Assembly (NCBI GenBank): GCA_023435925.1
Contig: JAEZLF010000314.1
Location: forward strand, 1 to 25,086
DNA length: 25,086 nucleotides
Origin: Bacillota bacterium
Lineage (GTDB): Bacteria; Bacillota; Clostridia; Acetivibrionales; DTU013
Direction of reading: 5' to 3'
In this document: positions 14,752 to 22,175 of the stretch, one piece after another
Layout of the letters: each line of letters starts with the position of its first letter
How positions within the stretch are numbered: the stretch's first letter is position 1
Translations under genes and position numbers: made by a program
Notes under the pieces: generated by a model
The model's input: only the letters and a program-made list of their open reading frames with translations
What the model was told of the DNA's origin: nothing
The model's database searches: none

Positions 14752-15665
14752 AATCCTAAATCACCCCACCTTCTAGCCAGTTTATTAACCGATAGAATTA
14801 AAATCAGGTTCACCACCGAATTAAACAAGCCTACAGCAGTTGAATAACTGAATTGGGCATTTAGCAGCCCTATTTTATAAACATAAGTAGAAATAATCTC
14901 GGAATTAATCAGGTTCAGGTCATTCTGCATGAGATATACTCTTTCGAAGCCTACACTCATGATTTTTCCAGCTTCAAGGATTAGCAAAATAATAATTGTA
15001 GGCATGATTCCCGGAATATCGACATGTATAATTTTCTGCAGCCGGGATGCTCCGTCGACGGTTGCCGCTTCATGCAAAGACGGGTCTATGGAAGACAGTG
15101 CTGCAATATAAATGATGGCATTATATCCGGTAACCTTCCATATGCCTGATAGTACATAAATCGTTCTGAAATACTCTGCATTGCCCATAAAATTCTGTTC
15201 CGTGCCGCCTAATGCCGTTATGATGACATTTACCAAACCAATCCTTGGAGACAGAAACTGAATAACTAACGCAACCAGAATGACCGTTGAAATAAAATAT
15301 GGTGCATAAGTGACAAGCTGTACTGTCTTCTTAAATCGTAGATTAGAGACTTCATTCAGTGCAATGGCAAGTATGATTGGCATCGGAAATCCCGCAACCA
15401 ATTGATAAATGCTGATGGATAATGTATTTTTAATCAGCAGCCAAAAGTTCGGAGACTTAAAAAATTGATCAAAATACTTAAATCCTGCCCATGGACTTCC
15501 AAATATTCCGTCCATGATTTTAAAATCCTTAAATGCAAGCACGGCACCAGCCATTGGTATATAATGAAAGATAATGATATACACCACCGGTAGCAATATA
15601 ATGACATATAGCTGCCATCGCTTCTTAAATTCCATCTTCCAATCATTAAGAATTGCTGTTATCAA
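14745..15665 (-). CDS. CUT1 ABC sugar permease, LplB type
   Basis: The start is a TTG at 15663-15665; AGGGGGT lies 7 nt upstream, which is the best RBS spacing available, while an in-frame ATG ten codons further in has none. The 306-residue protein has six predicted membrane helices, beginning at about 18-36 (LYVIILLPVVYIIIF), the LplB-type HYIPMAGAVLAFKDFK loop, and an EAA loop at 199-219 (EAATVDGASRLQKIIHVDIPG). It is the first gene of the importer operon, downstream of a promoter with putative activator and repressor sites (15725-15840). No ATPase gene is in the locus, so a shared MsmX-like ATPase elsewhere is presumably used. Confidence 0.92.
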   Translation of the reverse strand: MITAILNDWKMEFKKRWQLYVIILLPVVYIIIFHYIPMAGAVLAFKDFKIMDGIFGSPWAGFKYFDQFFKSPNFWLLIKNTLSISIYQLVAGFPMPIILAIALNEVSNLRFKKTVQLVTYAPYFISTVILVALVIQFLSPRIGLVNVIITALGGTEQNFMGNAEYFRTIYVLSGIWKVTGYNAIIYIAALSSIDPSLHEAATVDGASRLQKIIHVDIPGIMPTIIILLILEAGKIMSVGFERVYLMQNDLNLINSEIISTYVYKIGLLNAQFSYSTAVGLFNSVVNLILILSVNKLARRWGDLGLW

Positions 15666-15724
15666 TGAACCTACCCCCTAAATATGAATTCCTGCGTTTT
15701 GGTAATATTGCAATAGACATGCCT

Positions 15725-15763
15725 GCGAATTGTACAAATTTTTATGTAACTTGTACAGTTCGC
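15725..15763. promoter_or_regulatory. GTAC-centred inverted repeat operator at the importer start site
   Basis: GCGAATTGTACAA (15725-15737) and TTGTACAGTTCGC (15751-15763) are complementary at 12 of 13 positions across a 13-nt spacer. Each arm contains a TGTACA core, and the two cores are 21 bp apart, two helical turns. It directly abuts the -10 box and covers the predicted start of transcription, a repressor position. GTAC-rich sites are typical of AraR-type GntR-LacI regulators, and one is encoded at 20813-21922. As RNA it could also form a leader stem. Confidence 0.6.
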
Positions 15764-15792
15764 ATTATACGAAAAGAGTATTCTCCCGTGAA
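15764..15792 (-). promoter_or_regulatory. Importer operon promoter
   Basis: On the minus strand TATAAT (15764-15769) is a perfect -10, and TTCACG (15787-15792) is a poor -35 at 17 nt. The weak -35 fits a promoter that needs an activator. Predicted start near 15757. Confidence 0.65.
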
Positions 15793-15802
15793 GGTATAAT
15801 AC

Positions 15803-15840
15803 TTTTTTGGAGGGTGTTTACTTAAGATTTTGGAGGGTAT
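15803..15840. promoter_or_regulatory. Direct repeat, putative AraC-type activator sites
   Basis: TTTTGGAGGGTGT (15805-15817) and TTTTGGAGGGTAT (15828-15840) are direct repeats offset by 23 bp. They end about 12 bp upstream of the weak -35 of the importer promoter, where an AraC-family dimer would contact RNA polymerase. The YesN-type regulator gene lies directly next to them. Confidence 0.55.
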
Positions 15841-15917
15841 TTTTTTTATAGAATAGTATTATTTTTAGGAATCTCGCCTGAAAACCGCATGAATCCGGCC
15901 TTTGCGCCTAATGAAAT

Positions 15918-18251
15918 TCAGTTGCCCGGGAACCTCCCATCCTGCCTGTATGCAGAAGGGCTAATGCCTTCAATTCTCTTAAATGCACTGCGAAATACAT
16001 GTGCACTATTATACCCGCATTTTTCTGCAATATCTTCAATAGTAGTATTGGTTGATCTCAATAAGCTGCATGCATATTCGATCCTTAACTTCTCTGTATA
16101 ATTTGAAAAGTTTTCTCCGGTTTGTTCCTTAAAAAACTGGGACAGGTAAACTTCAGAGAGTCCAAATTTATCTGCAATACTGACTAATGATATCTGGGAA
16201 TCGGTAAAGCTTTGTTTCAAATAATCAAGGATGCTTTCTTTAAGCTTAACATTATTGCTCTTCTTTCTTGCGTCCATCTGAGTGCAAATTGATTGATAAA
16301 TTCCCAGCAGCGTATCAAAAAATTCCTTTGCAGTAGCACAGTTTTCAAGCTCCGCCGAGCATTCCATAACCAAAGTGCTGCTTTCATTCATGCCATAGAA
16401 GCTTGTTTCCAGAAGCTTTATGACTGTGCAGCTCATATTATTGATCAAATACTTCATCATAGGAGCTGAAAGCATTCTCTCTATATAATTTTCCGCATAT
16501 ATCGTGTCTAATAGCTTTTCGATTCCATCTTGATCTCCTGCCTTGGCATAATTGATTAACCTCATTTCAACATCGACAGGATAGTAATATCCCTTACTCT
16601 CCTTTGGCACTTCATTGTACCATATAACCCTTCCGGCGCTTTTCTCAATCTTATAATCAAGGGTTATCTTTGCTTCAGAAAATGTACCTGCAATATTCGT
16701 GATACTTTCAACAGGATTTCCTGCTGCAAATTTCAACAAGATACCATATTCTTTATTTAAAGTACTGCTTACCTCCTCTGTGATTTTTTCCGTAATTTGT
16801 ATATATTGATCTTTCTGTTCAGGTCCGATATTAATGATCAAAAATAACCGATCAAAGTCCACATCATGCGTATATATCCTTCCCTCCCCATAATTCATCA
16901 GTGCTTCCTTCAGAATTACTTTCATGGCATTCATATTATCCAGATACTCTTCGTGATGAAAGCTGCTGCGCAAGGAATTGATCCGGATCAAAACTCCTAC
17001 ATATAAGCTGTCTCTGACTACAAAACCCATTTGCTCAGAAAAAGCTTCTGCTTCCGGATGGCTGATAAATTCCCCGTTCAATATTTGATTCAAAAATGAA
17101 GCATTTAAAAGCGGTATCTGATCCTTCATTTTGTTTTGCAGACTTTCATTATTTGCAATGAGTGCAGCAACAGAGTTCCGCATAAACATCAGATCATTCT
17201 TCTCTTCATTTCTGTCATTTCCCATAATACTTTGAAGAGCACGTATAATCTCGCTAATAGGCTTACTGCTGCGAGATGCCATAACATAAGCCAATATAAA
17301 GCCGATAATAAGAGATACGATCAGAAAGCCTACAAGCAACTGCTTCGCATAATTCACTTTTGACATTACAACACTTTTGGGAAGTACCGCTACATATTTC
17401 CACCCATTGTAATCGGACTTACTATAATGAACCATCATACTTTTTTGATCGATATCCACCTCGATCATACCACTGTCTGAAACAAACCCATCCGATATGA
17501 TACTGGTGTTTTCTTTATTTGATGTGGACACAATCAGTCTGTTCTGATCATCAAGTATATAAGCCCATCCATCATCATGAATGTTTAATTTTTCCAGCAA
17601 CTTGAGTATGTCACTCGCATTGATAAGCATGATAACCGTCGCTTTATCCTGTATTGAACCATAGTTGGGTATTGTCTGAACACATGCTATCATCGGCTGA
17701 TTCTGTGTGCCTGTCTGGTCCTTCAGCATTACAGGAGCAGAAGGCATATACTCTCTTTGATGATATCCGTCAAGCATTTCTGAACGCCATTGTGGGTAAT
17801 CCATTTCATTATATTTAAAAAACTTCCCGTAAAAATTTTCAATATTTAAAAATACATCGTCAGGTGATATGATGATATCGTTATAGGAAAAATGTATGAA
17901 AAACGACCGGATAAAATTATTTGTAAGCTTATATACAGATATCCTCTCTTGTATTTGCTGTACCGTATACACTGTCTCCTTTTTGACAAGAGGGTTTTGA
18001 ACCTTCATCATGTTTAGAATGTCCTTGTTAAGTGTCAGCCTCTCTAAAACCGTGTTTACTTCATGAAGGCGCGCATCAAGGATATCCTTACTTTGCTGAA
18101 GAACAGCGATATTCTGGCCTTTGATTCCTTCTTCAACCAGTAACAGAGTTCTTTCATAAGCAAATACTCCCAAAGTGATAGGAATAAGCAAAACTATGAA
18201 ATACGAAACCAGAAATTTAAAAAAGACATTATGTTTATGAACCTTTTTCAT
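15918..18251 (-). CDS. Membrane-bound AraC-family sensor-regulator (YesN-type)
   Basis: The 777-residue protein combines a sensor and a DNA-binding domain. A first membrane helix lies at about 11-32, an extracellular ligand domain (dCache-like, with WAYILDDQNRLIVSTSN and YNGWKYVAVLPKS near its end) at about 33-300, a second helix at about 303-325, a cytoplasmic linker with weak similarity to other AraC two-TM regulators, and two AraC helix-turn-helix motifs at about 670-770 (SLVSIADKFGLSEVYLSQFF and IEDIAEKCGYNSAHVFRSAF). Such proteins sense a sugar outside the cell and activate the adjacent importer. GGGGAG is 8 nt before the ATG. It is transcribed from its own promoter (18365-18393), divergently from the dehydrogenase operon. 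Confidence 0.92.
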   Translation of the reverse strand: MKKVHKHNVFFKFLVSYFIVLLIPITLGVFAYERTLLLVEEGIKGQNIAVLQQSKDILDARLHEVNTVLERLTLNKDILNMMKVQNPLVKKETVYTVQQIQERISVYKLTNNFIRSFFIHFSYNDIIISPDDVFLNIENFYGKFFKYNEMDYPQWRSEMLDGYHQREYMPSAPVMLKDQTGTQNQPMIACVQTIPNYGSIQDKATVIMLINASDILKLLEKLNIHDDGWAYILDDQNRLIVSTSNKENTSIISDGFVSDSGMIEVDIDQKSMMVHYSKSDYNGWKYVAVLPKSVVMSKVNYAKQLLVGFLIVSLIIGFILAYVMASRSSKPISEIIRALQSIMGNDRNEEKNDLMFMRNSVAALIANNESLQNKMKDQIPLLNASFLNQILNGEFISHPEAEAFSEQMGFVVRDSLYVGVLIRINSLRSSFHHEEYLDNMNAMKVILKEALMNYGEGRIYTHDVDFDRLFLIINIGPEQKDQYIQITEKITEEVSSTLNKEYGILLKFAAGNPVESITNIAGTFSEAKITLDYKIEKSAGRVIWYNEVPKESKGYYYPVDVEMRLINYAKAGDQDGIEKLLDTIYAENYIERMLSAPMMKYLINNMSCTVIKLLETSFYGMNESSTLVMECSAELENCATAKEFFDTLLGIYQSICTQMDARKKSNNVKLKESILDYLKQSFTDSQISLVSIADKFGLSEVYLSQFFKEQTGENFSNYTEKLRIEYACSLLRSTNTTIEDIAEKCGYNSAHVFRSAFKRIEGISPSAYRQDGRFPGN

Positions 18252-18364
18252 ATTAAGGACTCCCCGATATATCTATTTTAATCGTTATGAAACATAATGA
18301 CGGTTTACTAAGCGTAGCCATATAAAATTATTTCAATAATACCATCGAAAAAAGGTTACTATTC

Positions 18365-18393
18365 ATTCTATATCATGTATTTACATTTTTCAA
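18365..18393 (-). promoter_or_regulatory. Promoter of the AraC-type regulator gene
   Basis: On the minus strand TTGAAA (18388-18393) and TAGAAT (18365-18370) are 17 nt apart, each one mismatch from consensus. The predicted start near 18358 gives a leader of about 107 nt. The 325-nt gap 18252-18576 holds this promoter, the opposing dehydrogenase promoter and its operator; I see nothing else in it. Confidence 0.6.
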
Positions 18394-18464
18394 TGAAAAA
18401 TAAAATCCAACGATTCATAATGATGCAATACCGTATCACACCACTCTTCATCTGACAAATTGAG

Positions 18465-18493
18465 TTGCGCAAATGATGAAATCATTTTATAAT
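18465..18493 (+). promoter_or_regulatory. Promoter of the dehydrogenase-gntR operon
   Basis: TTGCGC (18465-18470) and a perfect TATAAT (18488-18493) are 17 nt apart. The spacer contains the inverted repeat ATGATgaaATCAT. Predicted start near 18500. Confidence 0.75.
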
Positions 18494-18499
18494 AAAACT

Positions 18500-18519
18500 G
18501 GTATACAACATGTGTACAT
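18500..18519. promoter_or_regulatory. Putative operator over the dehydrogenase operon start site
   Basis: GGTATACAA (18500-18508) and TGTGTACAT (18511-18519) lie at about +1 to +20. The TGTACA core matches the cores at the importer operator, and the TGGTATAC part resembles sites of HutC/GntR-type repressors. The candidate repressor is the third gene of this operon, so this could be an autoregulatory site. Confidence 0.4.
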
Positions 18520-18576
18520 AATTGCTTAGATATTCTAAAAGCTTGAACATTTCAATTAGTAAATGGAGGAACAACA

Positions 18577-19608
18577 ATGAAAGCATTGGTATTAAAGGAA
18601 TATAACCACTTTTCATTTGAAGAGGTATCCCTGCCTGACTATGGGGAAAATGATGTATTAATTAAGGTGAAAGCGTGCGCAATATGCGGAAGTGATGTAC
18701 ACGGTATGGACGGAAGCACCGGAAGAAGAATCCCGCCTGTCATAATGGGGCATGAAGCATCAGGGATTGTCGAAAAGGTGGGAGCCCTTGTAAAAGATTA
18801 TAAACCGGGAGACAGAGTGACCTTTGATTCCACTATTTACTGCGGAGAGTGTTATTTCTGCAAGCGTGGTGAGGTCAATTTATGCGACAATCGCAGGGTT
18901 TTAGGAGTCTCCTGTGGCGACTATCGCCTCCATGGTGCTTTTGCAGAATATGTTTGTGTACCTCAGCATATCCTTTATTCGTTGCCTAATCAAGTCTCCT
19001 TTGATCAGGCCGCTATGGTTGAACCATTGTCTATCGCCTTCCATGCAGTCAGCAGAACAGTAGTGCCGCTGAACTCAACGGCTGTAGTGGTTGGGTCCGG
19101 AATGATCGGTCTTTTGGTAATTCAACTGCTTAAGCTCGCTGGCTGTGGCCATATCATAGCTGTAGACACAGTAGATCAAAAACTGGATATGGCAGCAAGG
19201 TTCGGTGCAGACTCCTGCATAAACGCTCAGAACGCTAATGTTGCAGCAGAAGTATACCGATTAACCGGAAACCGCGGAGCTGATATTGCCTTTGAGGTTG
19301 TAGGAATTGCTCCTACGATGCAGTCCGCCCTTGCTTCACTGAGAAAAGGCGGTTCTTTAACACTTGTTGGGAATCTGAAAGCAATGGTTGACTTCCCGCT
19401 TCAGTCCGTGGTAACTCGCCAGATTTCTTTATTTGGATCCTGTGCTTCGTCAGGCGAGTACCCCGATTGTCTGGACTTAATCGCATCCGGCAAGGTGGAT
19501 ATTGATTCATTTATCAGTGCAACCGCACCTCTCTCTGAGGGTGCTTCGTGGTTTAAACGCCTCTATGACAGTGAGCCTGGTTTAATGAAGGTAATACTAA
19601 ATCCCTGA
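18577..19608 (+). CDS. Zinc-dependent medium-chain dehydrogenase (sugar/polyol type)
   Basis: The 343-residue protein is a medium-chain dehydrogenase. Catalytic zinc ligands are Cys37 (CAICGSD), His59-Glu60 (GHE) and Glu149; the structural zinc lobe has all four cysteines (89, 92, 95, 103). The Rossmann loop VVGSGMIG and the Asp in AVDTVDQK after the second strand indicate NAD rather than NADP. It resembles sorbitol, threonine and galactitol-phosphate dehydrogenases; the exact substrate cannot be read from sequence. GGAGG is 7 nt before the ATG. It is the first gene of the plus-strand operon, diverging from the AraC gene, and probably oxidises a sugar or alcohol released by the glycan locus. 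Confidence 0.9.
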   Translation: MKALVLKEYNHFSFEEVSLPDYGENDVLIKVKACAICGSDVHGMDGSTGRRIPPVIMGHEASGIVEKVGALVKDYKPGDRVTFDSTIYCGECYFCKRGEVNLCDNRRVLGVSCGDYRLHGAFAEYVCVPQHILYSLPNQVSFDQAAMVEPLSIAFHAVSRTVVPLNSTAVVVGSGMIGLLVIQLLKLAGCGHIIAVDTVDQKLDMAARFGADSCINAQNANVAAEVYRLTGNRGADIAFEVVGIAPTMQSALASLRKGGSLTLVGNLKAMVDFPLQSVVTRQISLFGSCASSGEYPDCLDLIASGKVDIDSFISATAPLSEGASWFKRLYDSEPGLMKVILNP

Positions 19609-19685
19609 TCAGATTCGCGATCTTTGGGTTGCACTATCGTTGTGAGATATTCAACGTATATGATACTTTATTTGGGAGGATAAAA

Positions 19686-20804
19686 ATGGAAAAGGTTAAA
19701 ACCGGTATTATTGGCTATGGAAAAGTTGCTCATATGCATGCAAAAGCTTTGAAAAATTTGCCTGAATCAATATTTACAGCAGTATGCGGCCGTGATATCC
19801 ATAAAGCCAGGGAATTTGCTGAATTATACCATGTAAAGGCGTATTCAAGTATTGAGGAGATGATTACTGAAGGAGGTGTAGAAGCCGTCATTGTTGCTTC
19901 TCCGCACCCGGCGCATGCAGAGCATGCAGTAGCTGCTTTAAAGGCAGGTGCCCATGTCCTTGTAGAGAAACCTCTTGCATCTTCTCTGGAAGATTGTGAT
20001 GCCATTATTCAAGCTGCGCAGGAGCATAACGCTGTACTCGGCACCATTTGCCAGAGAAGATTTTACACTCCCTGCCTCAGAATTAAAAAAGCAATTGATG
20101 AAGGAAAGCTTGGCCGTCCTATCTTTGGAACAGTGAATATGCTTGGCTGGAGAGATGAAGCCTATTACAACAGTGATCCATGGAGAGGCTCCTGGAAAGG
20201 TGAAGGTGGAGGTGTTCTTGTCAATCAGGCTCCGCATCAGCTGGATTTGCTGCAGTGGTATATGGGTCCGATTGATGAATTATTCGGATATTGGTCCAAT
20301 CTGAACCATCCTTATATCGAAGTTGAAGATACCGCTGTCGCTGTCCTTAAATTTAAAAACGGAGGCATCGGAAATATTATTGTCAGTAATTCCATTGATC
20401 CTGCACTTTTTGGAAAAGTTCATGTTTACGGAGAAAACGGAGCAGGCGTCGGCGTTCAAACAGACGGCGGTGCTATGTTTATTGCAGGAATGTCCAATAT
20501 CACCGAACCTCCCGTCAACGATCTGTGGACGATAAAGGGCGAGGAGAATTTGCTTGAAAAGTGGAAGCAAGAAGACACCGAATTTTTCAGCCGGATCGAT
20601 CCTATGCAATACTTCCATGAGAGACAAATTGAAGATTTTCTCAGAGCAATAATACATGGAACAAAGCCTTTAATTGACGGACATGAAGGCAGAAGGACCG
20701 TAGAAATATTCACTGCCATTTATCGTTCGAATCGGGATCGGAAGCCGGTTAAGTTTCCGCTTCAACCAGAATATAACAGTGATTTTGACGGAAGATTGAG
20801 GTAA
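19686..20804 (+). CDS. Gfo/Idh/MocA family oxidoreductase
   Basis: The ATG at 19686-19688 is chosen because GGGAGG lies 6 nt before it and the product then begins MEKVKTGIIGYGKVAHMHAK, a correct Rossmann start; the frame is open 19 codons further but without an RBS. The 372-residue protein has the family's catalytic lysine, Lys95 in VEKPLA, and the distal catalytic pair His184/Asp187 in NQAPHQLDLL. The C-terminal domain is the usual open beta-sheet. Members oxidise or reduce sugars and inositols with NAD(P), sometimes making 3-keto sugars. It lies 77 nt after the dehydrogenase gene and 8 nt before the gntR gene, so the three form one operon. Confidence 0.92.
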   Translation: MEKVKTGIIGYGKVAHMHAKALKNLPESIFTAVCGRDIHKAREFAELYHVKAYSSIEEMITEGGVEAVIVASPHPAHAEHAVAALKAGAHVLVEKPLASSLEDCDAIIQAAQEHNAVLGTICQRRFYTPCLRIKKAIDEGKLGRPIFGTVNMLGWRDEAYYNSDPWRGSWKGEGGGVLVNQAPHQLDLLQWYMGPIDELFGYWSNLNHPYIEVEDTAVAVLKFKNGGIGNIIVSNSIDPALFGKVHVYGENGAGVGVQTDGGAMFIAGMSNITEPPVNDLWTIKGEENLLEKWKQEDTEFFSRIDPMQYFHERQIEDFLRAIIHGTKPLIDGHEGRRTVEIFTAIYRSNRDRKPVKFPLQPEYNSDFDGRLR

Positions 20805-20812
20805 TACAAAGA

Positions 20813-21922
20813 ATGATAAACAGAAATACCAATAAAGCTCTTTATAAACAGATCTATGAGCACCTGAGGAAGGATATCCTGGAAGAAACCTACAAGAGCA
20901 GTGAGTTGCTGCCCTCGGAAAGGGAGCTTTGTGAGAAATTTAAAGTTGACCGCATCACTGTCAGGAAGTCCCTGGATTTATTAGTGGAAGACGGCCTTGT
21001 AATGAAAAAGGCCGGTCTTGGTACTATTGTCAAGGATCTTCCTTTGCATAGAAACATTCCGTCAGGCTCAAAAAACATTCTGTTTATCTTGCCAAAAAGC
21101 CCAAACTCCGTTGACAGAATTACGGAATCCTTTAACTCCAGCCTGTTCTACAGAATCGAAAACGAATGTAAAAAATCAGGTTACAGCCTTATTTATTCCA
21201 CGGCGGGTAATGATGATGACTATGCTAAGGTATCGAATGGCAATAATATTAGCGGTTTAATACTGGTGAGTAAAATACATGATAAGTTACTGGATGAAAT
21301 AAAGCGTACCCAAATTCCTGCTGTGGTTGTCAATAATTATTCGAAAGAGTTTACTTCCATTGTTTCAGATAATGAAAAGGGTGCCTATGATGCAGTAAAG
21401 CATTTCTTAGAATCAGGTCATGAAAGAATCGGTATCCTGCTTGGAACAGATGGATATCTGACAACGGAGGAACGATTCAATGGCTATAAAAAGGCACTCA
21501 GCGAATCGAATATTGATTGGAAATGCCAGTCAATATTTAAGGGCCAATGGACTTTTGAAAGCGGGTTTAGGGCAATGAAGGAAATGCTGAAGGACACCAA
21601 TCCGCATCCGACGGCAATTTTTGTATCCAATGACACTACTGCTATCGGTGCAATTGAAGCAGCAAAGGAAGAAGGTTGTTCGATTCCGGGGGACATCAGC
21701 GTCATCGGCTTTGACAATATTGAGCAATGTGATTATGTTCATCCCAAACTTACTTCTGTTGCGGTAGATATCGATCTGATGGCAAGAGCCGCGTGTCAGC
21801 AGCTTTTTGACCAAATTGAGACAGGAGTAAGCCTTACCTTGAAAATTGTTACCCCAACAAAGCTTGTTATCCGTGAGTCTGTGATGAAATTGTTGAACAA
21901 CGTCACAGTTCCCCACCTCTAA
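20813..21922 (+). CDS. GntR-LacI hybrid transcriptional regulator (AraR type)
   Basis: The 369-residue protein has an N-terminal GntR winged helix at about 8-76 (LLPSERELCEKFKVDRITVR and GLVMKKAGLGTIV) and a C-terminal LacI/PBP1-like effector domain at about 85-355 (GHERIGILLG, AIFVSNDTTAIGAIEA, DISVIGFDNI, LTSVAVDIDLMA). This is the AraR architecture: a sugar-responsive repressor. Only a weak GAGG is available as RBS, within the end of the preceding gene, so coupling is likely. The last residues (VPHL) and the stop codon lie inside the first hairpin of the structured element at 21911-22100, so the original C-terminus may have been replaced. Likely targets are the GTAC sites at 15725-15763 and 18500-18519. 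Confidence 0.9.
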   Translation: MINRNTNKALYKQIYEHLRKDILEETYKSSELLPSERELCEKFKVDRITVRKSLDLLVEDGLVMKKAGLGTIVKDLPLHRNIPSGSKNILFILPKSPNSVDRITESFNSSLFYRIENECKKSGYSLIYSTAGNDDDYAKVSNGNNISGLILVSKIHDKLLDEIKRTQIPAVVVNNYSKEFTSIVSDNEKGAYDAVKHFLESGHERIGILLGTDGYLTTEERFNGYKKALSESNIDWKCQSIFKGQWTFESGFRAMKEMLKDTNPHPTAIFVSNDTTAIGAIEAAKEEGCSIPGDISVIGFDNIEQCDYVHPKLTSVAVDIDLMARAACQQLFDQIETGVSLTLKIVTPTKLVIRESVMKLLNNVTVPHL

Positions 21923-22100
21923 GGTGGCGGGTTACCGATTGAGAAAGCTGTCAGTGGTGAGTACAATCTCCCACTCAGGATGCATGGGTGAGCAGATGAC
22001 GTAGTCATCGACCAGCCGACGTTGTTCAATCGCCACGCGAAAGCGGGGCGCGCAAGCGTAGCTTGCGTGCGCCTATGCCGGATTCATTCCGGTATAGGCG
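21911..22100 (+). ncRNA. Multi-hairpin structured element, unknown class
   Basis: About 190 nt contain consecutive helices: CCACCT/AGGTGG (21913-21927); an 8-bp stem with one bulge around 21934-21958; CTCCCA/TGGGTGAG around 21968-21992; GATGAC/GTCATC (21995-22009); CGC-GAAA-GCG (22036-22045); CGCAAGC/GCTTGCG (22051-22067); and a 12-bp CGCCTATGCCGG/CCGGTATAGGCG (22070-22100). It starts inside the gntR 3' end. The density of stems, a GNRA tetraloop and lack of an ORF suggest a structured RNA or mobile-element end. The IscB omega RNA (HEARO) is one candidate class, not confirmed. The last stem may serve as the operon terminator, although a T run is lacking. The 3' part repeats the unit at 10524-10594. 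Strand is inferred from gene direction. Confidence 0.5.
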
Positions 22101-22110
22101 TAAAATTAAA

Positions 22111-22139
22111 TTGAAAACGCATCCCTAGTATACTATACT
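22111..22139 (+). promoter_or_regulatory. Promoter of the Cof-type phosphatase gene
   Basis: TTGAAA (22111-22116) and TATACT (22134-22139) are 17 nt apart, starting transcription near 22146, about 30 nt before the gene. Confidence 0.7.
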
Positions 22140-22175
22140 GTGATAAACAGAAATGCAGTACACGAGGAGGAAGAA

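Noticed and set aside
20814..22154. 14-bp identity TGATAAACAGAAAT at the gntR start (20814-20827) and upstream of cof (22141-22154)
   Set aside because: Notable because both are near starts, but about one 14-mer repeat is expected by chance in 25 kb of AT-rich DNA.
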